64,000 nt of DNA from Aquimarina mycalae (GCF_029906345.1 NZ_JARYGY010000003.1:310001-374000); one strand, 5' to 3'; positions 25,947 through 35,752 are shown, counted from the stretch's first letter. Translations and numbers: made by a program. Notes: a model not told the origin generated them from the letters alone.

Positions 25947-25965
25947 CACCTTTGTGGTGTTTTTT
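25947..25965 (+). terminator. Weak candidate terminator
   Basis: Short CACC/GGTG stem with a 5-nt loop and six T residues, between the acyl-CoA reductase gene and serC. The stem is only 4 bp, so this is uncertain. Confidence 0.3.
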
Positions 25966-26030
25966 CTTACTGGATTCAGGAACCAAAAAAGAAGATAAAA
26001 ACTAAATAATAAAAACGATAAAAACTACTG

Positions 26031-27095
26031 ATGAAAAAGCACAACTTTAGCGCAGGACCTTGTATTTTACCACAAGAAGTATTCAATGAAGCATCCCAAG
26101 CTGTATTAGATTTTAATAACTCTGGGTTATCCATTCTGGAGATTTCACATCGTAGTAAAGATTTTGTAGATGTAATGGAAGAAGCCCGTAGTTTGGCTTT
26201 GGAGTTATTAGGCTTAGAAGGTAAAGGATATAAAGTTCTTTTTCTTCAAGGTGGCGCTAGTACTCAATTTTTAATGACTGCTTATAATCTACTACAAAAA
26301 AAAGCTGGATATATTAATACTGGTAGTTGGAGTGATAAAGCAATCAAAGAAGCTAAGATTTTTGGAGAGGTTATAGAATTAGCATCTTCTAAAGATGCCA
26401 ATTATAATTATATTCCAAAAGGGTATGAAATCCCCGAAGGTTTAGATTATTTACATTGTACAAGTAATAATACCATCTTTGGTACGCAAATAAAAGAGTT
26501 TCCTACCACTAATTCTCCATTGATATGTGATATGAGTAGTGATATCTTCTCTAGACAACTAGATTTCTCTCAATTTAGTTTAATCTATGCTGGAGCTCAG
26601 AAAAATATGGGACCAGCAGGAACTACTCTTGTTGTAATTAAGGAAGATATTCTTGGTAATATTGAAAGACAAATACCTTCAATGTTGGACTACAAAGTAC
26701 ATATTAGCAAAGGAAGTATGTTTAATACACCTCCAGTATTTCCTGTATATACCTCAATGTTAACATTACGATGGTTAAAGAAATTAGGAGGAATTGCAGC
26801 TATAGAAGAGCAGAATGAGAAAAAAGCAAAACTTATCTATTCTGAAATAGAATTAAACCCTCTGTTCAAAGGATTTGCTGCAACAGAAGATAGATCTATG
26901 ATGAACGCAACTTTTTCTTTGGTAGATGAAGATCTTAAAGAAACTTTTGACGCTATGTGGAGCGAGGCTGGTATTAACGGACTTAATGGCCATAGAAGTG
27001 TTGGTGGTTATAGAGCTAGTATGTACAATGCAATGACTATGGAAAGTGTAGCGGCACTTGTAGATGTAATGGGTGACTTAGAGCGAAAAGCGTAA
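26031..27095 (+). CDS. serC: Phosphoserine aminotransferase
   Basis: 354 residues. Class V aminotransferase features: N-terminal HNFSAGPCILP, FLQGGASTQF in the PLP phosphate-binding region, and YAGAQKNMGPAGTT with the Schiff-base Lys. It converts 3-phosphohydroxypyruvate and glutamate to phosphoserine and 2-oxoglutarate (serine and vitamin B6 synthesis). The length is normal. It lies 56 nt before serA, so an operon is likely. Confidence 0.96.
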   Translation: MKKHNFSAGPCILPQEVFNEASQAVLDFNNSGLSILEISHRSKDFVDVMEEARSLALELLGLEGKGYKVLFLQGGASTQFLMTAYNLLQKKAGYINTGSWSDKAIKEAKIFGEVIELASSKDANYNYIPKGYEIPEGLDYLHCTSNNTIFGTQIKEFPTTNSPLICDMSSDIFSRQLDFSQFSLIYAGAQKNMGPAGTTLVVIKEDILGNIERQIPSMLDYKVHISKGSMFNTPPVFPVYTSMLTLRWLKKLGGIAAIEEQNEKKAKLIYSEIELNPLFKGFAATEDRSMMNATFSLVDEDLKETFDAMWSEAGINGLNGHRSVGGYRASMYNAMTMESVAALVDVMGDLERKA

Positions 27096-27151
27096 TTGAC
27101 CCAACCAACTTATTAAACTAAAAACTTAACATTAAAAATAAAACTTTTACA

Positions 27152-28102
27152 ATGAAAGTATTAGCAAACGACGGAGTATCTCAAAGTGGTATTGATGCAC
27201 TGGAAAGCGCTGGGTTTGAAGTGCAAACCACTACCGTTGCACAAGATCAATTAGTAAACTATATTAATGAGAATGACATCAATGTATTACTGGTTCGTAG
27301 TGCTACTAAGGTACGAACTGATATTATTGATAACTGTAGTTCTTTAAAAATTATTGGACGTGGTGGTGTTGGTATGGATAATATTGATGTCGCGTATGCT
27401 CGTGAAAAAGGATTGCACGTAATTAATACACCAGCTGCTTCATCAGGATCAGTAGCAGAGCTGGTTTTTGCTCATTTATACGGAAGTGTACGTTTTCTTC
27501 ACGATTCTAATAGAAATATGCCTTTGGAAGGAGATAGCAAATTTAAGAACCTTAAAAAGGCCTATGGAAGCGGTATTGAACTAAGAGGAAAAACTCTTGG
27601 TGTAATCGGTATTGGACGCATAGGTCAGGCTACTGTAAAAATTGCCATTGGTGTTGGTATGAATGTGATTGCCTTTGATCCTTTTATAGAAGAAGTTGAC
27701 ATTCCTTTAGAATTTTTTGATGGACAATCCTTAAATTTTAAGATTAAAACTGTTTCTAAAGAAGAAGTGTTGAAGCAAGCTGATTTCTTTACACTACACG
27801 TTCCCGCGCAAAAAGAGTACGTTATTGGTAAAGCGGAAATTGAACAAATGAAAGACGGTGCTGGATTAATCAATGCTGCTCGTGGCGGTGTAATTGATGA
27901 AGTTGCATTGGTAGAAGCGTTAGAAAGTGGTAAGTTAGGATTTGCAGGTTTAGATGTATTTGAAAATGAACCTAATCCAGCTATTAAAGTATTAATGAAT
28001 AATAAAATATCATTAACACCACATATCGGTGCTGCAACAGGAGAAGCACAAGATAGAATTGGTCAAGAACTTGCTGATCAAATAATATCTATACTAAAAT
28101 AA
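27152..28102 (+). CDS. serA: D-3-phosphoglycerate dehydrogenase, short form without ACT domain
   Basis: 316 residues with the 2-hydroxyacid dehydrogenase layout: NAD motif GVIGIGRIGQA, the region GRGGVGMDNIDV, the Arg-bearing NAARGGVIDE, a Glu in ENEPNP and the catalytic His in PHIGAATGEA. It oxidises 3-phosphoglycerate to 3-phosphohydroxypyruvate, the first step of serine synthesis. The C-terminal ACT regulatory domain of long SerA is absent, so classic serine feedback through ACT is not expected. Placement behind serC supports the assignment. Confidence 0.92.
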   Translation: MKVLANDGVSQSGIDALESAGFEVQTTTVAQDQLVNYINENDINVLLVRSATKVRTDIIDNCSSLKIIGRGGVGMDNIDVAYAREKGLHVINTPAASSGSVAELVFAHLYGSVRFLHDSNRNMPLEGDSKFKNLKKAYGSGIELRGKTLGVIGIGRIGQATVKIAIGVGMNVIAFDPFIEEVDIPLEFFDGQSLNFKIKTVSKEEVLKQADFFTLHVPAQKEYVIGKAEIEQMKDGAGLINAARGGVIDEVALVEALESGKLGFAGLDVFENEPNPAIKVLMNNKISLTPHIGAATGEAQDRIGQELADQIISILK

Positions 28103-28133
28103 CAGCAATAGTATAGTATCTAACAAATTATTT

Positions 28134-28177
28134 AAGAAGCATCTTTTATAAAATTTTATAAAAGATGCTTCTTTTTT
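28134..28177. terminator. Terminator formed by a 40-bp perfect palindrome
   Basis: Positions 28134-28173 are a perfect palindrome (20-bp arms, no unpaired spacer) beginning AAGAAGCATCTT, followed by a T-run to 28177. It is the likely serA terminator; it is unusually long and loop-free. Confidence 0.8.
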
Positions 28178-28306
28178 ACATCAGATTGCACTTACGTCGA
28201 TAAAATCGTCTTTTCATCTATTATTTCCCTAAATAAATACGTCACTTTTTCAGAATTTTATGAATAAAAAATGTAAATTTAGATCACATAATAAAAAATA
28301 TAAATC

Positions 28307-28948
28307 ATGTCTGGAATTTTAGATCTTTTAAATAGCCCAATGGGAAAACAAATTATTAGTGGAGTTAGTAGTCAAACAGGACAATCTGCTGATAAGACTG
28401 GAAACTTATTAAGTATGGCAATGCCAGTACTTATGGGTGCAATGCAAAAAAACGCTTCTACTCCTGAAGGTGCTTCAGGATTATTAGGTGCACTATCAGG
28501 AAAACATTCTGGTGGAGGAATATTGGACAACTTAGGAGGTTTATTTGAAGGTGGCGTAGAAGACAATGTCTCTAATGACGGAGCAGGAATTCTAGGACAT
28601 ATTCTTGGTGGAAAACAACCTGCTGTAGAAAATGCTTTAAGTCAAAAATCAGGTATTGATGCAGGTTCTGTAGCTCAAATTTTAAAAGTTGCTGCTCCAA
28701 TCCTTATGGGAGTGCTTGGTAAGCAAGCTTCACAGAATAATGTTTCTGACGCTAACGGATTAACAAGTATGCTAGGTGGTATGCTTGGAGGAGGTCAAGG
28801 TTCTAAACAACAATCACTTATTGAGTCTTTCCTTGATGCAGATGGAGATGGAAGCATTCTTGATGACGTTGCAGGTATGGTGCTTGGAGGTGGCAACCAG
28901 AAAAAAGGCGGTCTAGGAGGATTATTAGGTGGACTTTTTGGAAAATAA
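28307..28948 (+). CDS. DUF937 family protein
   Basis: 213 residues, Gly-, Leu- and Ala-rich, without a signal peptide. SPMGKQIISGVSSQTG at the N-terminus, two copies of an (A/M)PVLMG/APILMG helix and a GGLLGGLFGK tail are typical of DUF937. A Dockerin/EF-hand-like loop, DADGDGSILDDV, sits near residues 178-189 and could bind Ca2+. Function unknown. It is monocistronic, framed by the palindromic terminator upstream and another terminator downstream. Confidence 0.82.
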   Translation: MSGILDLLNSPMGKQIISGVSSQTGQSADKTGNLLSMAMPVLMGAMQKNASTPEGASGLLGALSGKHSGGGILDNLGGLFEGGVEDNVSNDGAGILGHILGGKQPAVENALSQKSGIDAGSVAQILKVAAPILMGVLGKQASQNNVSDANGLTSMLGGMLGGGQGSKQQSLIESFLDADGDGSILDDVAGMVLGGGNQKKGGLGGLLGGLFGK

Positions 28949-28987
28949 GCCTATTATAATATAAATATCATTTGATATTCAAAAACT

Positions 28988-29025
28988 AAAGGAATCTTAA
29001 TTAAATAGTTAAGATTCCTTTTTTT
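28988..29025 (+). terminator. Intrinsic terminator of the DUF937 gene
   Basis: Arms AAAGGAATCTTAA/TTAAGATTCCTTT with an 8-nt loop and a run of seven T. Confidence 0.88.
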
Positions 29026-29132
29026 ATCTACAAAGCATTTTTTGTATTTGCCTTTAAATAATATGTTTCACAAAAATGTTAAAGCTGAAAACTATTTGAA
29101 GTACTTTTTGTATTTTAACCTTTAGTAAGGTT

Positions 29133-29558
29133 ATGAAAAATTTTATCTACATACTAGTACTAGGGTTACTCATCTATGGTTGTGGCGTTACAAAAGATAG
29201 AAATCTTGATGTTGCATCTACAGATACATTAGATACTTTGCGTATCGCAAATGACAGCTTAGAATATGAGATTATTATTATTGAACCAGGTTTTAATGGT
29301 TGGCTTGCTACACAAAACCCTAGAGGATATTATACAGAACAATATTTAGAAATCAGAAATCGACAATATGTAGTAGAGTATAATCAAAGAGTATTACAGC
29401 CTCAAAGATTCAATCCCAATTTATATCTTCAAACAATTAACTATGAACCTAATGTTCATTATGGATATGAAGTTAATTATCTCTTATATAATTACTTTTT
29501 ATTTTTTGAACAACGATATCGTCAAAGATTCATTGTAACCAGAGGTCGAAGATTTTGA
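29133..29558 (+). CDS. Small lipoprotein (DUF6146-like)
   Basis: 141 residues. Lipoprotein signal MKNFIYILVLGLLIYGCG with Cys at 17. The conserved part, IIIIEPGFNGWLATQNPRGYYTEQYLEIRN, then a Tyr/Gln/Arg-rich C-terminus (YNYFLFFEQRYRQRF), fits the small flavobacterial lipoproteins I believe are called DUF6146. Function unknown. Its stop codon overlaps the -33 box of the promoter for the next gene. Confidence 0.72.
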   Translation: MKNFIYILVLGLLIYGCGVTKDRNLDVASTDTLDTLRIANDSLEYEIIIIEPGFNGWLATQNPRGYYTEQYLEIRNRQYVVEYNQRVLQPQRFNPNLYLQTINYEPNVHYGYEVNYLLYNYFLFFEQRYRQRFIVTRGRRF

Positions 29559-29584
29559 CAGCCTAAGTTTTAATCGTATTTTTG
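29554..29584 (+). promoter_or_regulatory. Consensus promoter giving a near-leaderless transcript
   Basis: TTTG (29554-29557), 19 nt, TATTTTTG (29577-29584), an exact consensus match. The ATG of the next gene is at 29589, so transcription should begin at or within a few nt of the start codon. Confidence 0.62.
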
Positions 29585-29588
29585 CGAT

Positions 29589-30113
29589 ATGCAGAAATTC
29601 AAAGATCGTTGGGAAATTAGCGCAAACTGGCAGCTTATTTTTCCAGTCCTGGGATTAACAGGTTTACTTTTTTCATCTTTTTTATTAAGTAAGAAACTAA
29701 CTTCTGGAATATTCAAACTAGCAGAAAGTGATAATTCTTATGTGATATCTACATCTCTAATTACACTATTCCTTTTCATCATTTTACTAGTTTTGACATT
29801 AAAGATTTTTGGTGCCTTAGAAAAAAAATGGGATGTTACCTATCGATGGGAGCTTATAGCTATTTTTATAGCTTTTGCGATCACTGGTTCAACGGCTGCA
29901 AGAATTTCAGACCCAATCATTTCATTATTAGGATTTGATAGAGAATCCACCAATGGATTGATATATTGGACTTTAAGAATATTTTTAATATTTCCTGTAT
30001 ACCAAGTGTTACTCCTAATAGTAGGTTGGGTATTTGGACAATTTAAGTTTTTCTGGAGTTTCGAGAAAAAAATGTTGCGCAGAATGGGGTTTGCAAGATT
30101 TATAAAGGATTAA
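29589..30113 (+). CDS. Four-helix integral membrane protein (DUF6787-like)
   Basis: 174 residues. Starts MQKFKDRWEISANWQLIFPVLG, followed by about four membrane segments (residues ~14-32, 50-70, 85-105 and 130-152) and a basic cytoplasmic C-terminus (KKMLRRMGFARFIKD). I believe this is the DUF6787 family of Bacteroidetes; function unknown. The start codon is only 4 nt after a consensus -7 box, so the mRNA may be leaderless. Its stop overlaps the stop of the convergent downstream gene by 4 nt (TTAA shared). Confidence 0.72.
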   Translation: MQKFKDRWEISANWQLIFPVLGLTGLLFSSFLLSKKLTSGIFKLAESDNSYVISTSLITLFLFIILLVLTLKIFGALEKKWDVTYRWELIAIFIAFAITGSTAARISDPIISLLGFDRESTNGLIYWTLRIFLIFPVYQVLLLIVGWVFGQFKFFWSFEKKMLRRMGFARFIKD

Positions 30114-30415
30114 GAAGCATCTACTTCTATGATATCTTTTATACTTTGTTTTTTAAACACATAGGTATATACCCACATAATAGTAAACGTTGGAATAACA
30201 TCTAATCCTGGGATTGCCTCTTCAATAAATGTAAAAACACCTGCAGCTTTACCTACATTACCTTTATACATTCTTGTCATTAGTATTGCGGCTAATGGAG
30301 CCCAAATAACATCACCTACATCTCCAATAATAGGAATTACATAAGATGAAGTAACAACTCCAATAATATCAAAAAGGATGCTTAAACCAAGTTTCTTGTG
30401 TTTTTCTTTTGCCAT
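30110..30415 (-). CDS. Small conserved membrane protein, function unknown
   Basis: 101 residues with two or three hydrophobic segments (GLSILFDIIGVVTSSYVIPIIG, VIWAPLAAILMTRMY, VIPTFTIMWVYTYVF). Short charged N-terminus MAKEKHKK, no signal peptide. The hydrophobic layout with conserved Gly/Pro suggests a real membrane protein rather than a shadow, but I do not recognise a named family. It ends convergently against the preceding plus-strand gene with a 4-nt overlap, and lies about 60 nt downstream of folE. Confidence 0.65.
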   Translation of the reverse strand: MAKEKHKKLGLSILFDIIGVVTSSYVIPIIGDVGDVIWAPLAAILMTRMYKGNVGKAAGVFTFIEEAIPGLDVIPTFTIMWVYTYVFKKQSIKDIIEVDAS

Positions 30416-30476
30416 AGTAAATCATTTATATTTAGTAATTTACAAAATATAAATCAAATAGCATTCCAAAAAAACA

Positions 30477-31073
30477 CTATGCCAAATCTGCAGTAATTAA
30501 TCTTAAAAACTCGGTGCGTGTTTCTATTTTTTCAAATTGACCTCTAAATCCTGAAGTAGTAGTTACAGAATTTTGTTTCTGTACTCCACGCATCATCATA
30601 CACATATGGGCTGCCTCGATAACTACAGCAACACCTTTTGGTTTTAAGGTATTATTAATGCATTCTAAAATATCATGAGTTAAACGTTCCTGAACTTGTA
30701 AACGCCTTGCAAACACATCGACAATACGAGGTAACTTGCTTAATCCTACAATCTGCCCATTAGGAATATAGGCAATATGAGCTTTCCCAAAGAAAGGTAA
30801 CATATGATGCTCACATAACGAATACAATTCAATATCCTTAACAATTACCATATCATCATAATCTTCCTTAAACATAGCACTTTTAAGAATTTCTTCCGGA
30901 TCCTGATGATATCCTTGCGTAAGAAACTGCATTGCCTTTGCAGCTCTTTCTGGAGTTTTTACGATTCCTTCTCTACTAACATCCTCACCTAAATCTGTAA
31001 TTATAGATTTAAACTTATCCTTTACATCATCTGTAACCTTGATATTATATTCTTCAAATTTATTATATGGCAT
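30477..31073 (-). CDS. folE: GTP cyclohydrolase I
   Basis: 198 residues, normal for type I enzymes. Zinc and catalytic motifs are present: [22 protein letters not shown] (Cys and two His), [23 protein letters not shown], and [13 protein letters not shown] with the third Zn ligand Cys; the C-terminal half ends EFLRLI. It converts GTP to 7,8-dihydroneopterin triphosphate for folate and pterin synthesis. It starts 10 nt after the msrA stop, so the two form an operon. Confidence 0.95.
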   Translation of the reverse strand: MPYNKFEEYNIKVTDDVKDKFKSIITDLGEDVSREGIVKTPERAAKAMQFLTQGYHQDPEEILKSAMFKEDYDDMVIVKDIELYSLCEHHMLPFFGKAHIAYIPNGQIVGLSKLPRIVDVFARRLQVQERLTHDILECINNTLKPKGVAVVIEAAHMCMMMRGVQKQNSVTTTSGFRGQFEKIETRTEFLRLITADLA

Positions 31074-31083
31074 TTTATATATA

Positions 31084-31641
31084 TTAATTCGGTATTTCTG
31101 TTTTTAGTTTATTCTTAAAAGTAGCTTGCAATTTACTCAGTTTCGGGTTAATCACAAACTGACAATAGCCCTGATTGCTATTTTGATTGTAATAGTTTTG
31201 ATGATAATCTTCTGCATTATAAAAAGTACCTAATGCTGTAACCTCTGTAACAATAGGACTATCAAAGATACCTTGCAAGGTAAGATTTTCAATCATTTTA
31301 TGAGCCAATTCTTTTTGATCATTATCTATATAAAATATAGCACTTCGATATTGTGTACCTCGGTCAGCTCCTTGTTGATTTAGCGTTGTAGGATCATGGG
31401 TAGCAAAAAAGATTTCCATTAACTCATTAAAGTTTATGATTTCAGGATCATATTCTATTTTTATTGCTTCAGCATGTCCCGTCTTTCCTGTAGTTATTTC
31501 TCTATACGCTGGATTTTTAATCGTTCCACCAGTATATCCAGAAATTATCTTATACACCCCTTCTAACCGCTGAAAAACGGCTTCGGTACACCAAAAACAT
31601 CCTCCAGCGAAAACAGCTATCTTTAAGTTATTTTTTCCCAT
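31084..31641 (-). CDS. msrA: Peptide-methionine (S)-S-oxide reductase
   Basis: 185 residues with the MsrA active site [14 protein letters not shown] (catalytic Cys, then a second Cys), GYTGG, and [23 protein letters not shown], all diagnostic. It reduces the S-epimer of methionine sulfoxide in proteins or free. There is no signal peptide, so it is cytoplasmic, and no MsrB fusion. It is first gene of a two-gene operon with folE. Confidence 0.95.
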   Translation of the reverse strand: MGKNNLKIAVFAGGCFWCTEAVFQRLEGVYKIISGYTGGTIKNPAYREITTGKTGHAEAIKIEYDPEIINFNELMEIFFATHDPTTLNQQGADRGTQYRSAIFYIDNDQKELAHKMIENLTLQGIFDSPIVTEVTALGTFYNAEDYHQNYYNQNSNQGYCQFVINPKLSKLQATFKNKLKTEIPN

Positions 31642-31744
31642 AATATTGTTAAAAAATAAAAATTGTTTAACGAATGTAAACTAATACTAAACAGCACTAG
31701 TCATTTTTAACTTTTCATTAGTACGCCATGTACCTCTACAATCC

Positions 31745-31752
31745 TAGTTTTG
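31745..31752 (+). promoter_or_regulatory. Candidate -7 promoter element
   Basis: TAGTTTTG box 38 nt before the start of the DUF5916 gene; no clear -33 TTTG at normal spacing. Confidence 0.45.
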
Positions 31753-31789
31753 CAGATAAGTCGAAAAAGTAAGGATTTTTTTACAAAAT

Positions 31790-34222
31790 ATGAATATAAA
31801 ATTAAGCACTATCGCTAGTATGCTATTCTCTTTGCATACCATTATTTTATGTAGTCAAGAGAAAAAGGAAATTATTGCGCAAAGAATAAACTCTGCACCA
31901 AAAATAGATGGTATTCTGGATGACGAAATTTGGGAAAACATACCTGCCAATGGTGATTTCAGTATGTGGCAACCAGGTAATGAGGGTGTTATACCTCAAA
32001 ACCTTCAGACTGAAGTAAAAATGGCATATGATAATAAAGCGATTTATTTTGCTGCTTACTTATATGATGATGAACCTGATAAAATATTGCGCCAATTCAG
32101 TCAACGAGATAATGTATTTGCTCAAGCAGATTTCTTCAATATATCGATAAACACCTATAATGATGGGATTAATGAAACCCGATTCTTTATTACTAGTGCG
32201 GGAACCATTGGTGATGCTCGTGCAGATCAATTTAACGAAGATTTTAGTTATAACGTAGTATTTGAAGCAAAAATCTCTTTTGATGAAAAAGGATGGTATG
32301 CAGAATTTAAGATCCCATATAATGCATTACGTTTTCCAGAAGTGGATGTACAAGATTGGAGTATTAACTTTTTTAGAAGGTTACAACATAAAAATCAAAC
32401 ACATTCATGGAATTTTGTAGATAATAAAGTTGGACAACGAACTCAATATAATGGAATAGTTAAAGGAGTAGAAAATATAGATCCTCCTACCCGATTAACG
32501 TTTTTCCCTTTTGTTCAAGGTTTAGCGTCTAGTTTTGATGGAGAAACCGAAACAGATGTTAGTGCTGGATTAGATGTTAAATATGGTCTAAGTGATAGTT
32601 TTACTCTTGATGCTACGCTAATTCCAGATTTTGGGCAAGCAGCTTTTGATGAAGTGCGTCTTAATCTTGGCCCTTTCGAGCAAACTTTTGGAGAAAATAG
32701 GCAGTTTTTCACAGAAGGAACAGAGCTTTTTAATAAAGGTCGTATTTTCTTTTCGAGAAGAGTTGGTAATGGTCCAACTGGATCTGTATCTGATGATGAC
32801 CTTAACGAAAATGAAGTTGCAGAAGATACACCTTCTAAAGTCAACTTATTAAATGCTCTTAAAATTTCAGGAAGAACTAAAGGAAACCTCGGTATTGGTT
32901 TTTTTAATGCCGTTACCGAAAAAACAAGCGTAAGAATAACCGATACAATTACAGGAACTCAGAGAGAAAAAGTAGTTGAACCCTTAGCAAACTATAATAT
33001 ATTCGTACTTGATCAACAGTTCAATAAAAACTCTTCTTTATCATTAATTAACACCAATGTAACTCGTAACGGTAGTGATTTTAGAGATTCTAATGTAACA
33101 GGCTTAGTTTGGAATCTCGCTAATAAAGCTAATTCTTATCGTCTAACTGGTCGTACTATTGTAAGTCATGTTAATCTTCCTGGTGATAATATTGGAGGCT
33201 TTGCTTCAGAACTTGATTTTGATCGTATTAAGGGTAAATTTAGATACGGTTTTGGACATGACTTATCAAATACAACCTATGATATTAATGATTTGGGAGT
33301 TAACTTTAGAAATAACTTTAACAACTTTAGGGTAAGTGCTTCTTATCAAATTTTTGAACCTACCAAGGTGTTTAATAATTATCGAATTAATGTATTTGCA
33401 AGACATCGACGTTTATATGATCCTAGTGTAAAAACTATGAATTCTATAGGTACAGATTGGTTTTTTGTAACTAAAGACCGACTTGCCTTTGGTGGTTTCT
33501 TAATTTACGATTCTGATACAGATGATTATTTTGAACCTAGAGTAGATGGAAGATTTGTTACCTATAGCGAAAACTTAGGCGTAAGATTATGGGTTTCTTC
33601 TGACTACCGTAAAAAGTTTGCATATGATGTAAGATTATTTCATCGCAATTGGTTTGAAGATAATCAAGAAACCTATAGCATCAATGTTTCTCCAAGATAT
33701 AGGTTTTCTGATAAATTACTTATGATATGGACTACTGACTATTCTCAAAGAAATAAAAACTTTGGATATGTTGACAATACAGATACTGATGTGTTTTTAG
33801 GACAAAGAGATATTACCACAATAGAAAACTCATTAAGTGCTAGTTATAATTTTGATCCTTATAAAGCAATCAATCTTCGTTTTAGAAATTTCTGGAGTAC
33901 TGCAGATTATTCTGAAAATGTATTCTTTGTATTAAATAATGATGGATCTCGTACACAAACTAATTATGATATTTCTGAGAATAATCCCAATACCAATTTC
34001 AATATTTGGAATCTTGATCTTAGTTTTAGTTGGCGGTTTGCTCCAGGAAGCGAGGCTACCCTACTCTATCGTAATCAGATTTTTAACCAAGATGATTTAT
34101 CAACTATTAATTACACCAATAGTCTAGACAATCTTTTTGATCAACCAATAAAACACACATTATCTTTAAGAGTCGTTTATTTCTTAGATATAAATAATTT
34201 AAAAGGTTCTTTTAAAGGATAA
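31790..34222 (+). CDS. DUF5916 outer-membrane protein with CBM9-like N-domain
   Basis: 810 residues. After a signal sequence (MNIKLSTIASMLFSLHTIILCSQ) comes a CBM9-like domain (~30-235: PKIDGILDDEIWENI, GWYAEFKIPYNALRFP), then a beta-barrel-like remainder with DFGQAAFDEVRLNLGPFEQTFGENRQFFTEG, a hallmark stretch of DUF5916 proteins. It ends in strand-like LSLRVVYFLD. Probably an outer-membrane or surface protein; its function is not established. It lies 55 nt before an ABC ATPase gene but need not be functionally linked. Confidence 0.82.
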   Translation: MNIKLSTIASMLFSLHTIILCSQEKKEIIAQRINSAPKIDGILDDEIWENIPANGDFSMWQPGNEGVIPQNLQTEVKMAYDNKAIYFAAYLYDDEPDKILRQFSQRDNVFAQADFFNISINTYNDGINETRFFITSAGTIGDARADQFNEDFSYNVVFEAKISFDEKGWYAEFKIPYNALRFPEVDVQDWSINFFRRLQHKNQTHSWNFVDNKVGQRTQYNGIVKGVENIDPPTRLTFFPFVQGLASSFDGETETDVSAGLDVKYGLSDSFTLDATLIPDFGQAAFDEVRLNLGPFEQTFGENRQFFTEGTELFNKGRIFFSRRVGNGPTGSVSDDDLNENEVAEDTPSKVNLLNALKISGRTKGNLGIGFFNAVTEKTSVRITDTITGTQREKVVEPLANYNIFVLDQQFNKNSSLSLINTNVTRNGSDFRDSNVTGLVWNLANKANSYRLTGRTIVSHVNLPGDNIGGFASELDFDRIKGKFRYGFGHDLSNTTYDINDLGVNFRNNFNNFRVSASYQIFEPTKVFNNYRINVFARHRRLYDPSVKTMNSIGTDWFFVTKDRLAFGGFLIYDSDTDDYFEPRVDGRFVTYSENLGVRLWVSSDYRKKFAYDVRLFHRNWFEDNQETYSINVSPRYRFSDKLLMIWTTDYSQRNKNFGYVDNTDTDVFLGQRDITTIENSLSASYNFDPYKAINLRFRNFWSTADYSENVFFVLNNDGSRTQTNYDISENNPNTNFNIWNLDLSFSWRFAPGSEATLLYRNQIFNQDDLSTINYTNSLDNLFDQPIKHTLSLRVVYFLDINNLKGSFKG

Positions 34223-34276
34223 TCTTGGCGAATTTTGAGATATTAGTTACTTTCACTGTTTTAAGCTATAAAATTA

Positions 34277-34945
34277 ATGATCAAAGCAAAAAACATTCAC
34301 AAGAATTATGGAGATTTACATGTATTAAAAGGTGTTGATCTTCATATAAAAGAAGGTGAAATAGTTTCTATTGTAGGAGCTTCAGGAGCTGGTAAAACAA
34401 CATTGTTACAGATTTTAGGGACTTTGGATAGAGCAACAGAGATAAAAGGTAGTGACTTATCTATTAATAAAAATATTATCAATTTTCTATCTCAAAAACA
34501 GCTTTCTAAATTCAGAAATGAACAATTAGGCTTTATTTTTCAATTCCACCAACTATTACCTGAGTTTACAGCCTTAGAAAATGTATGTATCCCTGCATTT
34601 ATCAAAAAAACTCCTAAAAAAGAAGCTGAAAAAAGAGCTAAAGAATTATTGAACTTTTTAGGATTAGGAGATCGCTATGATCATAAACCTGCCGAGCTTT
34701 CTGGAGGAGAACAACAACGTGTTGCGGTTGCAAGATCCTTAATTAACAATCCAAAAGTAATTTTTGCAGATGAACCTTCTGGAAATCTAGATAGTGAAGC
34801 TGCAGAAAACCTACATAAGTTATTTTTCAAGCTACGTGATGAATTCGGGCAGACCTTTGTTATTGTTACTCATAACAGGGATTTAGCAGATATGGCGGAT
34901 AGAAAATTAGTTATGGTTGATGGAAAAATTGTAGACAAAACATAA
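34277..34945 (+). CDS. ABC transporter ATP-binding protein, LolD/MacB type
   Basis: 222 residues with Walker [11 protein letters not shown]-loop [16 protein letters not shown], signature [13 protein letters not shown], Walker [13 protein letters not shown] and H-loop [15 protein letters not shown] and DEPSGNLD place it in the LolD/FtsE/MacB (MacB-like, mechanotransmission) clade. LolD drives lipoprotein release, but the partner permease (LolC/E) is not adjacent, so the specific system is unproven. A GTG-start gene follows 34 nt downstream. Confidence 0.88.
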   Translation: MIKAKNIHKNYGDLHVLKGVDLHIKEGEIVSIVGASGAGKTTLLQILGTLDRATEIKGSDLSINKNIINFLSQKQLSKFRNEQLGFIFQFHQLLPEFTALENVCIPAFIKKTPKKEAEKRAKELLNFLGLGDRYDHKPAELSGGEQQRVAVARSLINNPKVIFADEPSGNLDSEAAENLHKLFFKLRDEFGQTFVIVTHNRDLADMADRKLVMVDGKIVDKT

Positions 34946-34978
34946 AAATTACTAAAGGTTCGAAACTAAATAAATTTT

Positions 34979-35752
34979 GTGAAAAAGCTAACAAAAACCG
35001 AACTCAAAGAATTTCTTGATGAAAAAGCAGCTTTCTATGAGCAACCAAAATTTATCGAAACAGACCCTGTTCAAATACCACATCTTTTCTCACTAAAAGA
35101 AGATATCGAAATCTCGGGTTTCTTAACGGCCACTATTTCCTGGGGGAATCGTAAAAGCATTCTCAATAATGCCCATAAATTGATGTTACTGATGGGTAAT
35201 TCTCCTTATGATTTTATAATGAATCATGCAGAAACTGATCTGGATAATCTAGAAGGTTTTGTTCATAGAACCTTTAACAGTACTGATCTTACTTATTTTA
35301 TAAAAGCTTTACAAAGTATCTATATCAAATATGGAGATATGGAAGGCTTTTTTAAGCCATATGCTAAGGACGAGTATCTGCAAGATGCAATTCATCATTT
35401 CAAGAAAGAATTTTTCTCTTTACCTCACCAGCTCAGAACTCAAAAGCATATTAGTGACCCTCATAAAAACTCGGCTGCTAAGCGGATCAATATGTTTTTT
35501 AGATGGATGGTTAGGGATGCTAATGCAGGCGTAGATCTAGGTATCTGGAAAAGCTTATCTCCTGCTCAATTATCTTGCCCATTGGATGTACACTCTGGTA
35601 ATGTTGCACGAAAATTAAACCTATTAAGTAGAAAGCAGAATGATAGTAAGGCTTTACATCAGCTTGATGTTAACTTAAGGTTATTAGATCATTCAGACCC
35701 TATAAAATATGATTATGCGCTATTTGGACTAGGAGTTTTTGAGAAGTTTTAA
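34979..35752 (+). CDS. TIGR02757 (DUF2400) family protein
   Basis: 257 residues from a GTG start (GTGAAAAAGCTA). Conserved pieces include LFSLKEDIEISGFLTATISWGNRKSI, AKRINMFFRWMVRDANAGVDLGIW and CPLDVHSGNVARKLNLL, all characteristic of the widespread TIGR02757 family, which has a helical HhH-like look. The biochemical role is not known to me. It follows the LolD-like gene at 34 nt and may be co-transcribed. Confidence 0.87.
   Translation: MKKLTKTELKEFLDEKAAFYEQPKFIETDPVQIPHLFSLKEDIEISGFLTATISWGNRKSILNNAHKLMLLMGNSPYDFIMNHAETDLDNLEGFVHRTFNSTDLTYFIKALQSIYIKYGDMEGFFKPYAKDEYLQDAIHHFKKEFFSLPHQLRTQKHISDPHKNSAAKRINMFFRWMVRDANAGVDLGIWKSLSPAQLSCPLDVHSGNVARKLNLLSRKQNDSKALHQLDVNLRLLDHSDPIKYDYALFGLGVFEKF

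Noticed and set aside
32515-32844. Minus-strand ORF inside the DUF5916 gene
   Set aside because: Antisense to a well-conserved DUF5916 block; no independent features.
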